From Candidatus Woesearchaeota archaeon (lineage in GTDB: Archaea; Nanobdellota; Nanobdellia; Woesearchaeales; UBA10216), in NCBI GenBank assembly GCA_016180145.1, contig JACPBT010000074.1, forward strand, positions 1 to 11,095: a DNA stretch of 11,095 nucleotides, written 5' to 3'. Both the position numbers and the translations under genes were made by a program. Below the pieces are notes generated by a model, which worked only from the letters and a program-made list of their open reading frames with translations, was not told the origin of the DNA and did no database searches. Shown piece after piece: positions 1 through 6,295 of this stretch. The first letter of the stretch is position 1. Every line of letters begins with the position of its first letter.

Positions 1-432
1 AATTGACTGCGGGAACACATTAGCAGGCTCAACACCTAACAAGTCCGCGCACCTGAAGTAGTAATTATAAGTGCCGTCAGCCAACGGACCAACAGATGCA
101 GAGTGTATGGTTGAACTGTTGCCAGTCATCGGAGTCATTGCATCATAAGCTACTGAATTGGCCGAATACCTGCACAGCGAGTTTGTAGTAAGGTTAAGCC
201 AAAGTGTTGGTGAAGCGGATATAAGCGGGTTGGACGTGCCTGTAGTCGGAGACAAGTTCATGCCAACAGTTGAAATTGTGGTGCTGTCAAGCTGGACAAA
301 CATGCTCACAGAGTTGTTCACATTATTGACAGAGTCATTGGCAACTACCTTAATGGTGCAGTTGCCATTAGCAGTGCAGCCAAGCTCGCTCAGCGAAGCA
401 ACAACCCAGAAGGTTGTTGTCGTAGAGTTGTC
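1..432 (-). pseudogene. Third segment of the same glycoprotein, shifted again and cut by the window edge
   Basis: This is a third minus-strand frame, open from about 440 to position 1 with no stop, so the gene continues outside the window. It directly continues the previous segment: dropping one T from the TTTT run (plus-strand AAAA at 438-441) gives ...SDMNISNDNSTTTTFWVVAS.... It keeps the pattern LGCTANGNCTIKVVANDS, the same Cys-x5-Cys-T-(L/I) plus downstream Asp arrangement as the earlier repeats, and more sequons. At about residue 100 of this segment a CRYSAN...YYFRCADL pair suggests another disulfide-linked unit. The segment cannot start independently. The three pieces together cover about 970 codons, and the C-terminal anchor is not visible here. 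Confidence 0.65.
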
Positions 433-961
433 ATTGGAAAATGTTCATATCACTGATGTTAACTGAAAAGTTAATCTGATGCCCAGAGCCGATAACCTTG
501 TGGCTGATAGTAAGATTGGTTGAAAAGTTCAACACACGAGGCGCCAAGTTGTCAACACACACCACAAACTGGGTTGTGCTGTTGGTATTTGAAGCATTAT
601 CCTTGGCAGTAATAACAAGAGTGCAGGTAGTCTCAACATTAACACCAGTCAAGCCGCAAAGCTCATTAGTGCTGTTCCTGCCCCACCAGCGCTCAGGATT
701 TAAAGGACCAGCGCCCCTGTTGCTAAGGTTCATGGCTGAAGTGTTTGCAATACTAACAAGAGTGATATTTGTATAAGTATCATTAACCAAGACGCTGACA
801 TTAAGTATGGCACTGCCCTTCACGACGCTCGCATTCAAGCCCCTGAAAATGGCAATCGCATTACCTGTTATGTTACCTGCATAGGCATCAGGCTCTTCTC
901 CTGTGCTGTTGCCAATCTGAATCGCAGAGCTGCAAGCTGAAGTTGCGCTCGCCGCCAGCAG
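431..961 (-). pseudogene. Middle segment of the same glycoprotein, in a shifted frame
   Basis: This frame is open from 961 down to a TGA at 431-433 and continues the glycoprotein of 888-2924. Removing one base near 945-955 joins them as ...TAGGEATSACSSAIQ..., giving an uninterrupted Thr/Ser/Asn-rich chain. It carries the same markers as the upstream part: many sequons (NST, NIT, NAS, NVS, NDT), a cysteine pair (ELCGL...TTCTLVITAKD) and the repeat-opening VDNLAP. It has no start codon of its own with a ribosome site, and no promoter was seen. A TTG at 838 could be called a start but is internal to the repeat. It is either a decayed gene or an indel error; intact repeat features on both sides favour an error or a recent mutation. 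Confidence 0.7.
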
Positions 962-2924
962 TCATCAAAGTGCTGTTTGTTGATGCAGAGGATGCATTAT
1001 GCAGAGTGACATTCGCTATATTGTTCTGGGCATTAACAGTAAAGTTAAGCAGGTCTGTTGAGCGCACAACTACGCGCCTGTCACCACTGGCATTAACCTT
1101 AGAACCCATAACGTCATTAGTGGCATTCTCCAAAGTAAAGTTGACCAAAATAGGAGCGATATTATCAATAGTAATAGTAATGTTGCTGGAGTTCAACCTG
1201 CCGAAGATATCATTCCATGTAATCTGAAGGGTGCAGGCAACGCCATCACCGTTAATGCAACCAAATTCGCCAAGCGTGCTATTAGTGCTGCCATTGCTTC
1301 CTATCAAAACGGTTGAATTTGCACTCGGATGCACAGAAGAAAACCATGTTGACTGGTATAAATACTGGGTTGCCAGACCAACGGCATTCCATCTGGAAGC
1401 AGCGCTCTTGAAAGTCATATTATACCTAACCAAATGCGGGCCATTAATGGTAACATTCGGAAGGTGGGTTGTGCTATCGGTAAAGTTCAGGTTGGCATTA
1501 ATTATGGCAGTGATGTTTACAACAGTAGCATTGTTTTTGGTGAAGTTGCTTGTGGCATTTGACGTAACAACTACTGTGAAGGCAGCATCATCAACAAGCA
1601 AATACATTTTGAAAGGCGTTTCATGCGTGTAGTTAAGGTTGCCAACAGTATCATTAAGCACGTAGGATATTGTAGCGTTCTGGTCACCAGTGGAAAGCCC
1701 GAGCCCCTGCAGAGTGCTGCTGATGTTCCAGCAGGTCTCGCCAGTAACTGTTATAGCTGCAACGCCGCCACAATTATTGCTACCCATGGCAGTAAGAACA
1801 CCTGAAGGCAACAGATTGCTGGAAGCATTAATCCAAACATTTTTCACACCAGAACCCTCATAATCATAAACAAGGATTGAAAAGTTGTGAGTCGTGGAAG
1901 AGGTTGTTATGTTATCAATGGCTGCATCAAACAGGTCATCAATGCCTGAGCCGCGAACTCTTGACGGGAAGTAAGCAACAGGCGCAGCACCGTCAACAGA
2001 GATATTGAAGAAGCTTGCGGCAGTGCCGTTTGTTATGTTAATGTTGCCAGCGCTGTCATTGGCAACAACAGCAAAGTAAATCCTGTAAGTGCTGTTAAGG
2101 ACAATAGGCATGGAACCTGTTGATGAAAGTGTGGACACAAGAGTGCCATTGTAATACCCACCTAAAGGATTGGCGCTTGTCAGCCTGACAACAGAACGAT
2201 TATAGCCTATGCCCGGGTTTGGAGGCTGAAAAGTGCCTGAAGGCGTAACATTGCTAAGATTAAAGTAAACCGAAACATTAACCACATTATAAAATATGTC
2301 AGATACGGAAACATTGAAGGTCAAATCCCTGTAAGCAACCCAGGCGCTGCCATCAGTGAGGTTTGTCGTGTTAATAAACATGTGCCTGCCATCAGTAACA
2401 TTCAAGAGAGTAACAAGGGGCGCATCAGCATCAACGGTAACATTAGCCTTTGTTGAGTTAGAGCCAATTGTGCCGCCGGTGTTTTCATAAGTGTCAATCG
2501 TCCATGAAACATTCTGGCTTATCGCAGTTACAGTCCCGTTAATACCGAATGTTGCGCTGCTGCCAGCTGCCAACCCATCTGCATTCTGGTATCGTACGAG
2601 GTCTCCGTTATCCTTTGTGCATGTCCAACCAGCAGGCAAAAGCACCGGGCAGTTAATTACGCTGAAAGCAGCAGGCCTGTTAAAGTCAGCCCTAACCATG
2701 GCATTGCTGCCGGCAGAAACGGTCAGTGTGAAATTAATAGTGCTGTTGGCAATCGTGAGATTGTGAAGGGCTGGCTGGGCTATGCCCCTGACAATAGATG
2801 GAGAAGTAAGCTGTGCACTCGTATCAACCTTAGCAGCACTAATAAGCACTATACCAACACTAACTGCAAGAAGCGCGAAAACAACAAACAAACGCAAAAG
2901 CTCGCTTCGCTTTGTTTTCAACAT
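888..2924 (-). CDS. Large secreted Ig-like-repeat glycoprotein, N-terminal segment (frameshifted)
   Basis: Probable cell-surface or S-layer-type glycoprotein exposed outside the membrane. The chosen ATG at 2924 has a GAGGTG Shine-Dalgarno about 10 nt upstream; a TTG at 2963 would add 13 residues but lies before that site. The N-terminus is KTKR followed by a hydrophobic stretch of about 20 residues ending near ISAAKVDTSA, a signal peptide or signal anchor. The rest is beta-rich and N/T/S-rich with about 47 N-x-S/T sequons. Repeat units open with a (V/I)D-x-x-A(P) motif (VDADAP, VDGAAP, VDDAAF, IDNIAP), typical of Ig-like or cadherin-like repeats. The last 17 or so residues before the stop at 888 are out of character: the repeat pattern resumes in the next frame, so the real protein continues leftward. 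No catalytic motif was seen. The envelope role is inferred from composition. Confidence 0.8.
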   Translation of the reverse strand: MLKTKRSELLRLFVVFALLAVSVGIVLISAAKVDTSAQLTSPSIVRGIAQPALHNLTIANSTINFTLTVSAGSNAMVRADFNRPAAFSVINCPVLLPAGWTCTKDNGDLVRYQNADGLAAGSSATFGINGTVTAISQNVSWTIDTYENTGGTIGSNSTKANVTVDADAPLVTLLNVTDGRHMFINTTNLTDGSAWVAYRDLTFNVSVSDIFYNVVNVSVYFNLSNVTPSGTFQPPNPGIGYNRSVVRLTSANPLGGYYNGTLVSTLSSTGSMPIVLNSTYRIYFAVVANDSAGNINITNGTAASFFNISVDGAAPVAYFPSRVRGSGIDDLFDAAIDNITTSSTTHNFSILVYDYEGSGVKNVWINASSNLLPSGVLTAMGSNNCGGVAAITVTGETCWNISSTLQGLGLSTGDQNATISYVLNDTVGNLNYTHETPFKMYLLVDDAAFTVVVTSNATSNFTKNNATVVNITAIINANLNFTDSTTHLPNVTINGPHLVRYNMTFKSAASRWNAVGLATQYLYQSTWFSSVHPSANSTVLIGSNGSTNSTLGEFGCINGDGVACTLQITWNDIFGRLNSSNITITIDNIAPILVNFTLENATNDVMGSKVNASGDRRVVVRSTDLLNFTVNAQNNIANVTLHNASSASTNSTLMTAGGERNFSLQLCDSDWQQHRRRA

Positions 2925-3025
2925 CAAGTATGAACACCTCAATTTGCCACTGAACTTAACCAATGACGAATACCGTCGGGAATGTCTTATACTGAACTGT
3001 AACCTTTGCTTTTCTGGAAGTCAGG

Positions 3026-3040
3026 TATTTAAATCTTTCG
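3026..3040 (-). promoter_or_regulatory. BRE/TATA promoter of the glycoprotein gene
   Basis: On the minus strand CCGAAAG is followed directly by ATTTAAATA, a strong archaeal BRE/TATA pair. Transcription would start near 3000, leaving a leader of about 75 nt that contains the GAGGTG ribosome site before the ATG at 2924. This is one of the few genes here with a real leader. Confidence 0.6.
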
Positions 3041-3103
3041 GATTTGCCATAATTTCGCATAAATGTGTAAGCTGCCCCAAATCGCATTGTTGAAAAAAAC
3101 GGA

Positions 3104-3125
3104 AACAAAGCTAATATTTAAAACA
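3104..3125 (+). promoter_or_regulatory. Orphan BRE/TATA-like element in the 2925-3319 gap
   Basis: CAAAGC followed by TAATATTTAAAA matches the BRE/TATA layout used elsewhere in the window, with an expected start near 3150. No convincing gene follows within 100 nt; only an 11-codon ORF from 3198 is present. Further right lies the separate promoter of the DUF192 gene. The rest of the gap shows a 7-bp inverted repeat (3140-3146 with 3166-3172) and nothing else recognisable. It could drive a short RNA, be an alternative start for the DUF192 gene, or be chance in A/T-rich DNA. Confidence 0.3.
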
Positions 3126-3263
3126 TTGCAGCAACTTTAAAATGACAATTTTGCTGTAAATACCCGTCATTTCACAATAAAGAGAAGCAGTGCCAAAATG
3201 AATAAGACATCCTTATTTAACAGCGGACAATGACAAGCAATCATTCATGCCTGCTGCCAAATG

Positions 3264-3278
3264 TAAAGATTTAATAAT
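3264..3278 (+). promoter_or_regulatory. BRE/TATA promoter of the DUF192 gene
   Basis: GTAAAG plus ATTTAATAAT. Expected transcription start is near 3300, giving a leader of about 20 nt to the ATG at 3320 or about 35 nt to the ATG at 3335. Confidence 0.5.
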
Positions 3279-3319
3279 AAGAGGCGTGATGAAAATGAGA
3301 AACAGGTTCTGTGATTCAT

Positions 3320-3721
3320 ATGCCAATAAAAAACATGACGACAAACAAAATAATAGCAGCAAGCTCAAGAATCGCAGATTCCATGCTCAGCAGGACTCTC
3401 GGCCTGATGTTCACAAAGCCGCAGCAGGCAGCACTCATACTCAAATTTGAAAAAGAGGAAAGGATAAGCCTCCACATGATGTTCGTGCTATACCCGATAG
3501 ACGTAATATTCGCAAACAGTGAAAAAGAAGTGGTTGATGTAAAGGAAAACTTCAAGCCATTTGAAATGTATGCCTCGGACAAAAAGGCAACATACGCCAT
3601 AGAAGCGCCGGCAGGAACAGTAAGCAGCACAGGAACAAAGATAGGGCACAGGATAGCATTTCTGGCAATAAAAGAAAAGAACTACATCAACGGAAAGAGC
3701 ATAACAGTAACAGAAGCCTAA
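3320..3721 (+). CDS. DUF192 family protein (COG1430-like)
   Basis: Small single-domain protein of 133 residues, about the usual family size. The DUF192 signature is visible in order: the R-x-x-GLMF-type element (SRTLGLMF, residues 24-31), the hydrophobic strand LHMMFVLYPIDVIF (51-64) where the family usually has ..MKNTLIPLDIIF, then VVDVKENFKPF (71-81), and YAIEAPAGTV...GTKIGHRI (92-112) matching the E-x-PAG-x-x-x-x-x-G-x-x-x-G-D-x-I segment. The usual Trp-Met-Lys before the strand is replaced by LHMM. There is no signal peptide, whereas many homologues are exported, so this one is probably cytoplasmic. The biochemical function of the family is not established. The start is uncertain: GTG 3311, ATG 3320 and ATG 3335 are all in frame. 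I chose 3320 from promoter spacing. Confidence 0.85.
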   Translation: MPIKNMTTNKIIAASSRIADSMLSRTLGLMFTKPQQAALILKFEKEERISLHMMFVLYPIDVIFANSEKEVVDVKENFKPFEMYASDKKATYAIEAPAGTVSSTGTKIGHRIAFLAIKEKNYINGKSITVTEA

Positions 3722-3762
3722 CGGAAGGGCAAACTAATAGCAATTCTTCGCAAAAAAAGAAG

Positions 3763-3916
3763 TGGGGACGTTGGGATTTGAACCCAAATCTAGGGCTGTC
3801 TTCAAGGGATTCAGTCACCGCTTTCGCTCCTCCCTCCAATCACTGGAGGCCCCTATACTAGCCAAGCTGTACGGACTCTGGATGCAATAACTCCATATCC
3901 ATTGTACTACGTCCCC
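3763..3916 (-). tRNA. trnW: tRNA-Trp (CCA) with an anticodon-loop intron and a 35-nt D-arm insertion
   Basis: The minus strand folds as a tRNA once two inserts are removed. The acceptor is GGGGACG with CGTCCCC (7 bp, discriminator A at 3763); T-arm TTGGG-TTCAAAT-CCCAA; D-arm GTAC-AGCTTGGCTA-GTAT; anticodon stem GGGGC with GCCCT; loop CTCCAG plus A. Anticodon CCA is at 3846-3844. Insert 1 (3907-3873, 35 nt) falls at the 9/10 boundary and is bounded by a direct GTAC repeat, so its ends can slide 4 nt (positions 9/10 to 13/14). Insert 2 (3842-3798, 45 nt) is at the canonical 37/38 site. The spliced tRNA is 74 nt, with no encoded CCA. G1-C72, G2-C71 and A73 fit archaeal tRNA-Trp. I could not draw a perfect bulge-helix-bulge for either insert. 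Confidence 0.88.
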
Positions 3917-3940
3917 ACAACAAAAAACGCATAAAAGGCT

Positions 3941-3952
3941 GTTTTTAAAGAT
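3941..3952 (-). promoter_or_regulatory. TATA box of tRNA-Trp
   Basis: Minus-strand ATCTTTAAAAAC is centred about 29 nt before G1 of the tRNA, normal spacing for an archaeal tRNA promoter. Confidence 0.55.
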
Positions 3953-4032
3953 TGTGATAAGGGCAGACAAAAATACCCTGCCATAACAGCAGCAGCTACT
4001 ACGACCAAACTGCCATCCCGGCTTTTGAAACA

Positions 4033-4046
4033 GCAAAGATTATTAA
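4033..4046 (+). promoter_or_regulatory. BRE/TATA promoter of the permease gene
   Basis: GCAAAG followed by ATTATTAAG; its centre is about 27 nt before the GTG at 4069, implying a leaderless message. It lies in a 152-nt divergent region shared with tRNA-Trp. Confidence 0.5.
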
Positions 4047-4068
4047 GCAGTATACCAAAATTGATAGC

Positions 4069-5205
4069 GTGGAAAAACGCTTCTTTGACGCGGTAGCAAC
4101 ACTCACAGGAACAACAATAGGTGCAGGAGTCCTCGGAATACCCTATGTTGTAGCGCAGGCAGGCATGCTCATAGGAGCAGCCAATATTATAATAATAGGC
4201 GCAGCCATAATAATACTCAACCTCTACCTCGGAGAGGTTGTGCTGCGAACAAAAAGCAAGCATCAGCTCACAGGCTATGCGCAGAAATACCTCGGCAGAA
4301 ACGGAAAAAGGCTGATGACAGCAACAATGGTATTCGCAATATACGGGGCGCTGACAGCATATATAATAGGAGCAGGCCAATCCCTTGCAAGCATATTCCC
4401 TGCACTGAACGCTGAAACATTCAGCGTAATATTCTTTGCAATAGCGGCAGCAATAGTATATTTCGGCCTGAAGGCAGTTGAAGAATCAGAATTCCTCATG
4501 TCCGGCATCGTGATAGGAATACTTGCACTGATAGCAGCCATATCATTCTTCTCAGAGCGCTTCACCACAGCAAACATGACATTCACAGACTTGAGCAAAT
4601 TCGCCCTGCCATACGGCGTAGTGCTGTTCGCATTCCTCGGGGCAGTGGCAATACCTGAAATGAGCGAGGAGCTTTCAAAAAGAAAAAAGCTGCTCAGAAA
4701 TGCGATAATAGCCGGAGGAGCAATCCCGCTTGCAGGCTACATACTGTTCACAATAGCAGTAGTAGGAGTAACTGGCGCAGACACAAGCCAGATAGCAACA
4801 ATAAAGCTCGGAGAAGTTTTCGGGCAGAGAATGACTGTGTTCGCAAACCTGTTTGCAGTATTCGCAATGGGCACATCATTCCTCGCACTCGGGCTTGCCC
4901 TAAAGGAAATGTATAACTATGACTACAAGCTAAACAAAAAAATATCATGGCTGCTGACATGCAGCATACCAATGGCAGCATTCCTCCTTGGAATACACCA
5001 GTTCATACCGGTAATAGCAACAGCAGGCGCAATAGCCGGAGGGGCAGAAGGCGTAATGATAGTGCTGATGCACGCAAAGGCAAAAAAACTCGGAGAAAGA
5101 AAGCCTGAATACAGCATAAAAAGCAGCAGAATAATCGCAATACTCCTAATAACAATGTTCGCAGCCGGAGTTGCATACCAGACAATAGGAAGAATGATAA
5201 GCTAA
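4069..5205 (+). CDS. Aromatic amino acid (Trp/Tyr-type) permease, APC superfamily
   Basis: Integral membrane protein of 378 residues, the normal length of the tryptophan/tyrosine permease family (COG0814-like), likely a secondary importer of an aromatic or related amino acid. TM1 carries the unwound-helix motif GTTIGAGVLGIPY (residues 14-26), the substrate and ion site of LeuT-fold transporters. About 11 TM segments are visible: 8-30, 32-57, 83-105, 116-134, 142-161, 178-196, 211-234, 253-279, 292-308, 312-334 and 353-372. A TM6-region stretch AIPEMSEEL (194-202) is also typical of the family. The GTG start sits at leaderless distance from a TATA box, with no better ATG upstream. The divergent neighbour is tRNA-Trp, which agrees with tryptophan but does not prove it. 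Substrate is not decidable from sequence; serine- or branched-chain-type relatives exist. Confidence 0.85.
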   Translation: MEKRFFDAVATLTGTTIGAGVLGIPYVVAQAGMLIGAANIIIIGAAIIILNLYLGEVVLRTKSKHQLTGYAQKYLGRNGKRLMTATMVFAIYGALTAYIIGAGQSLASIFPALNAETFSVIFFAIAAAIVYFGLKAVEESEFLMSGIVIGILALIAAISFFSERFTTANMTFTDLSKFALPYGVVLFAFLGAVAIPEMSEELSKRKKLLRNAIIAGGAIPLAGYILFTIAVVGVTGADTSQIATIKLGEVFGQRMTVFANLFAVFAMGTSFLALGLALKEMYNYDYKLNKKISWLLTCSIPMAAFLLGIHQFIPVIATAGAIAGGAEGVMIVLMHAKAKKLGERKPEYSIKSSRIIAILLITMFAAGVAYQTIGRMIS

Positions 5206-5225
5206 AGAAATTCCGACCGGAAACA

Positions 5226-5238
5226 AAAGCTTTATATA
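5226..5238 (+). promoter_or_regulatory. BRE/TATA promoter of the HTH-nucleotidyltransferase gene
   Basis: AAAGC plus TTTATATA centred about 27 nt before the ATG at 5262, so leaderless. A second A/T-rich element (CTTATTTAAATTT, 5246-5258) is too close to the start to serve as the main TATA. Confidence 0.55.
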
Positions 5239-5261
5239 CTAATGACTTATTTAAATTTCAT

Positions 5262-5816
5262 ATGACACAAATAAAAGTCAATTATGAAAATGAAGTTTTG
5301 CTCGCCATATTAAAAAAGGATATGCATGGCAGAGAACTGGCTAAAGCGCTGGAAACCTCCCTTACAAGAATACAGTCCATACTTAATGAATTACGCAGTT
5401 ACAACATTTTAGATTACCGGGTAGAAGGCAAAAATCATATTTATTTTATTAAAAAAAACCTTATTGCAAAAGCATTTGTCCTGAATTCTGAGAACTACAA
5501 GCTTGCAAAACTCCTTGTCAAATACCCTTTCTTAGAACCATTGCTTAAGGAAGTTATGCAAAAATGCCCGGAACAAATGATTATTTTATTCGGAAGCTAT
5601 GCGAAATTTATTCCGAAAAAAGAAAGCGATATTGATTTATACCTTGATTTGACAGATAAAAAAGTGAAAGAAGCGGTTCATAGCATTAACGAAAAGTTCA
5701 GCGTTAAAACAGGCAAGTTCAATAAGGAGGACTTGTTGATTCAGGAGATTGTAAGAAATCATGTAATAATCAACGGGGGAGAAGCATTTTATGAAAAGCT
5801 CGGATTTTTTAAATAA
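5262..5816 (+). CDS. HTH-MNT nucleotidyltransferase domain protein (antitoxin-like)
   Basis: Two-domain protein of 184 residues. Residues about 8-65 form a winged-helix reader (HGRELAKALETSLTRIQSIL as recognition region, then a DYRVEGKNHIYFIKKN wing). Residues about 95-184 are a minimal nucleotidyltransferase of the polymerase-beta fold, with the signature FGSYA...SDIDLYLDL: G111-S112, ten residues, then D123-x-D125. These bind metal and nucleotide in active members. A third acidic residue is not obvious near the expected later strand. In characterised HEPN-MNT toxin-antitoxin pairs the MNT enzyme modifies and silences the HEPN RNase. Here the downstream gene is only a 20-codon stub overlapping this gene's 3' end, so the protein may be an orphan antitoxin or have another role. 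The HTH could allow autoregulation; no operator was seen. Confidence 0.8.
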   Translation: MTQIKVNYENEVLLAILKKDMHGRELAKALETSLTRIQSILNELRSYNILDYRVEGKNHIYFIKKNLIAKAFVLNSENYKLAKLLVKYPFLEPLLKEVMQKCPEQMIILFGSYAKFIPKKESDIDLYLDLTDKKVKEAVHSINEKFSVKTGKFNKEDLLIQEIVRNHVIINGGEAFYEKLGFFK

Positions 5817-5853
5817 ACTAAGCAATGCTGTGCAGTCACAAAAAAAGAAGTAA
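5791..5853 (+). pseudogene. Possible remnant of a HEPN toxin gene
   Basis: An ATG at 5791 opens a 20-codon ORF overlapping the last 26 nt of the nucleotidyltransferase gene in another frame, the position where archaeal HEPN partners commonly begin. It reads MKSSDFLNKLSN, which resembles the start of archaeal HEPN proteins as I remember them, then AVQSQKKK and a stop. No HEPN core (R-x4-H) was found in the following 100 nt in any frame. A deleted toxin is one reading; a chance ORF is the other. Confidence 0.3.
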
Positions 5854-5904
5854 AAAGCAGACAGTTTACCCAATGCCCTAATGCAAAGGGCGTTCAATGC
5901 AGAA

Positions 5905-5912
5905 TTATAATA
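5905..5912 (+). promoter_or_regulatory. TATA-like box before the small OB-like gene
   Basis: TTATAATA lies only about 10 nt before the ATG at 5916 but about 28 nt before the in-frame ATG at 5937. If it is the promoter, the message is leaderless and begins at the second ATG. Confidence 0.35.
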
Positions 5913-5915
5913 AAA

Positions 5916-6278
5916 ATGCCTGCCACAAACAAAAAAATGATTGATACAACCCTTATTGACACGCTCAAAGCCATTGCAGACAAAGAGAAGAAGCTAAAGG
6001 AATACCAAAGAAGGCTCAGAATAAAAGGAAAGCTCATAGCCAAAGGCAGAACCAAGAAAGGAAACATAACCCTGAAAATAGATAAAGAAGGCGAAGATTA
6101 CAGTTTCGTTGTTATTAAATCCCATAAGGAAAGATACGCCTTGGCTGAAAAGCTGCAAATAGGCAGAAGCGTCTCAATAGAAGGCAAACCAAAATTCAGA
6201 ATGATTATTTGCACCAGATTAAAAGCCCTTGACAAGGGATTAATGAAAGGAAACCAAATCAGGCTTGAGAAATTTTAA
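5916..6278 (+). CDS. Small basic protein, possible OB-fold
   Basis: Protein of 120 residues, not recognised as a named family. Residues 11-33 are a charged helix (DTLKAIADKEKKLKEYQRRL) that could be a short coiled coil. From about residue 34 the pattern is beta: RIKGKLIAKGRTKKGNITLK, a loop, YSFVVIKS, then LQIGRSVSIEGKPKFRMIICTRLKAL. The alternation and the GKP-F-x-x-x-I-C-T-R element look like a small OB-type nucleic-acid-binding fold, which is inference only. The protein is strongly basic. Its own TATA-like box fits initiation at the ATG at 5937 (residue 8) better than at 5916. It ends 17 nt from the convergent glycosyltransferase gene. No enzymatic motif was seen. Confidence 0.7.
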   Translation: MPATNKKMIDTTLIDTLKAIADKEKKLKEYQRRLRIKGKLIAKGRTKKGNITLKIDKEGEDYSFVVIKSHKERYALAEKLQIGRSVSIEGKPKFRMIICTRLKALDKGLMKGNQIRLEKF

Positions 6279-6295
6279 GATACAGGAAGACAAAG

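Noticed and set aside
3140..3172. 7-bp inverted repeat AAATGAC/GTCATTT as an operator
   Set aside because: Too short, with a 19-nt spacer in A/T-rich DNA; not distinguishable from chance.
3198..3233. 11-codon leader peptide MNKTSLFNSGQ after the orphan promoter
   Set aside because: No ribosome site, no regulatory codon run and no attenuator structure; likely chance.
3247..3450. 67-codon plus-strand ORF before and over the DUF192 gene
   Set aside because: Its second half is the DUF192 gene read in another frame and its composition is not protein-like.
3798..3842. Box C/D guide RNA inside the tRNA-Trp intron (AGTGATT as box C, CTGA as box D)
   Set aside because: The two boxes are only about 22 nt apart and no D' and C' pair is visible, far too short for the known guide-containing introns.
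3827..3843. Alternative tRNA reading with anticodon TGA (Ser) from the hairpin CCTCC-AGTGATT-GGAGG
   Set aside because: It lacks U33 and leaves the rest unpaired; the Trp reading gives a complete 74-nt cloverleaf with U33 and matching stems.
3907..4380. 157-residue Cys/Tyr-rich minus-strand ORF over the permease start
   Set aside because: Its composition is the reverse complement of GCA/ATA-rich codons of the permease and it also crosses the tRNA promoter; no start signal or recognisable domain.
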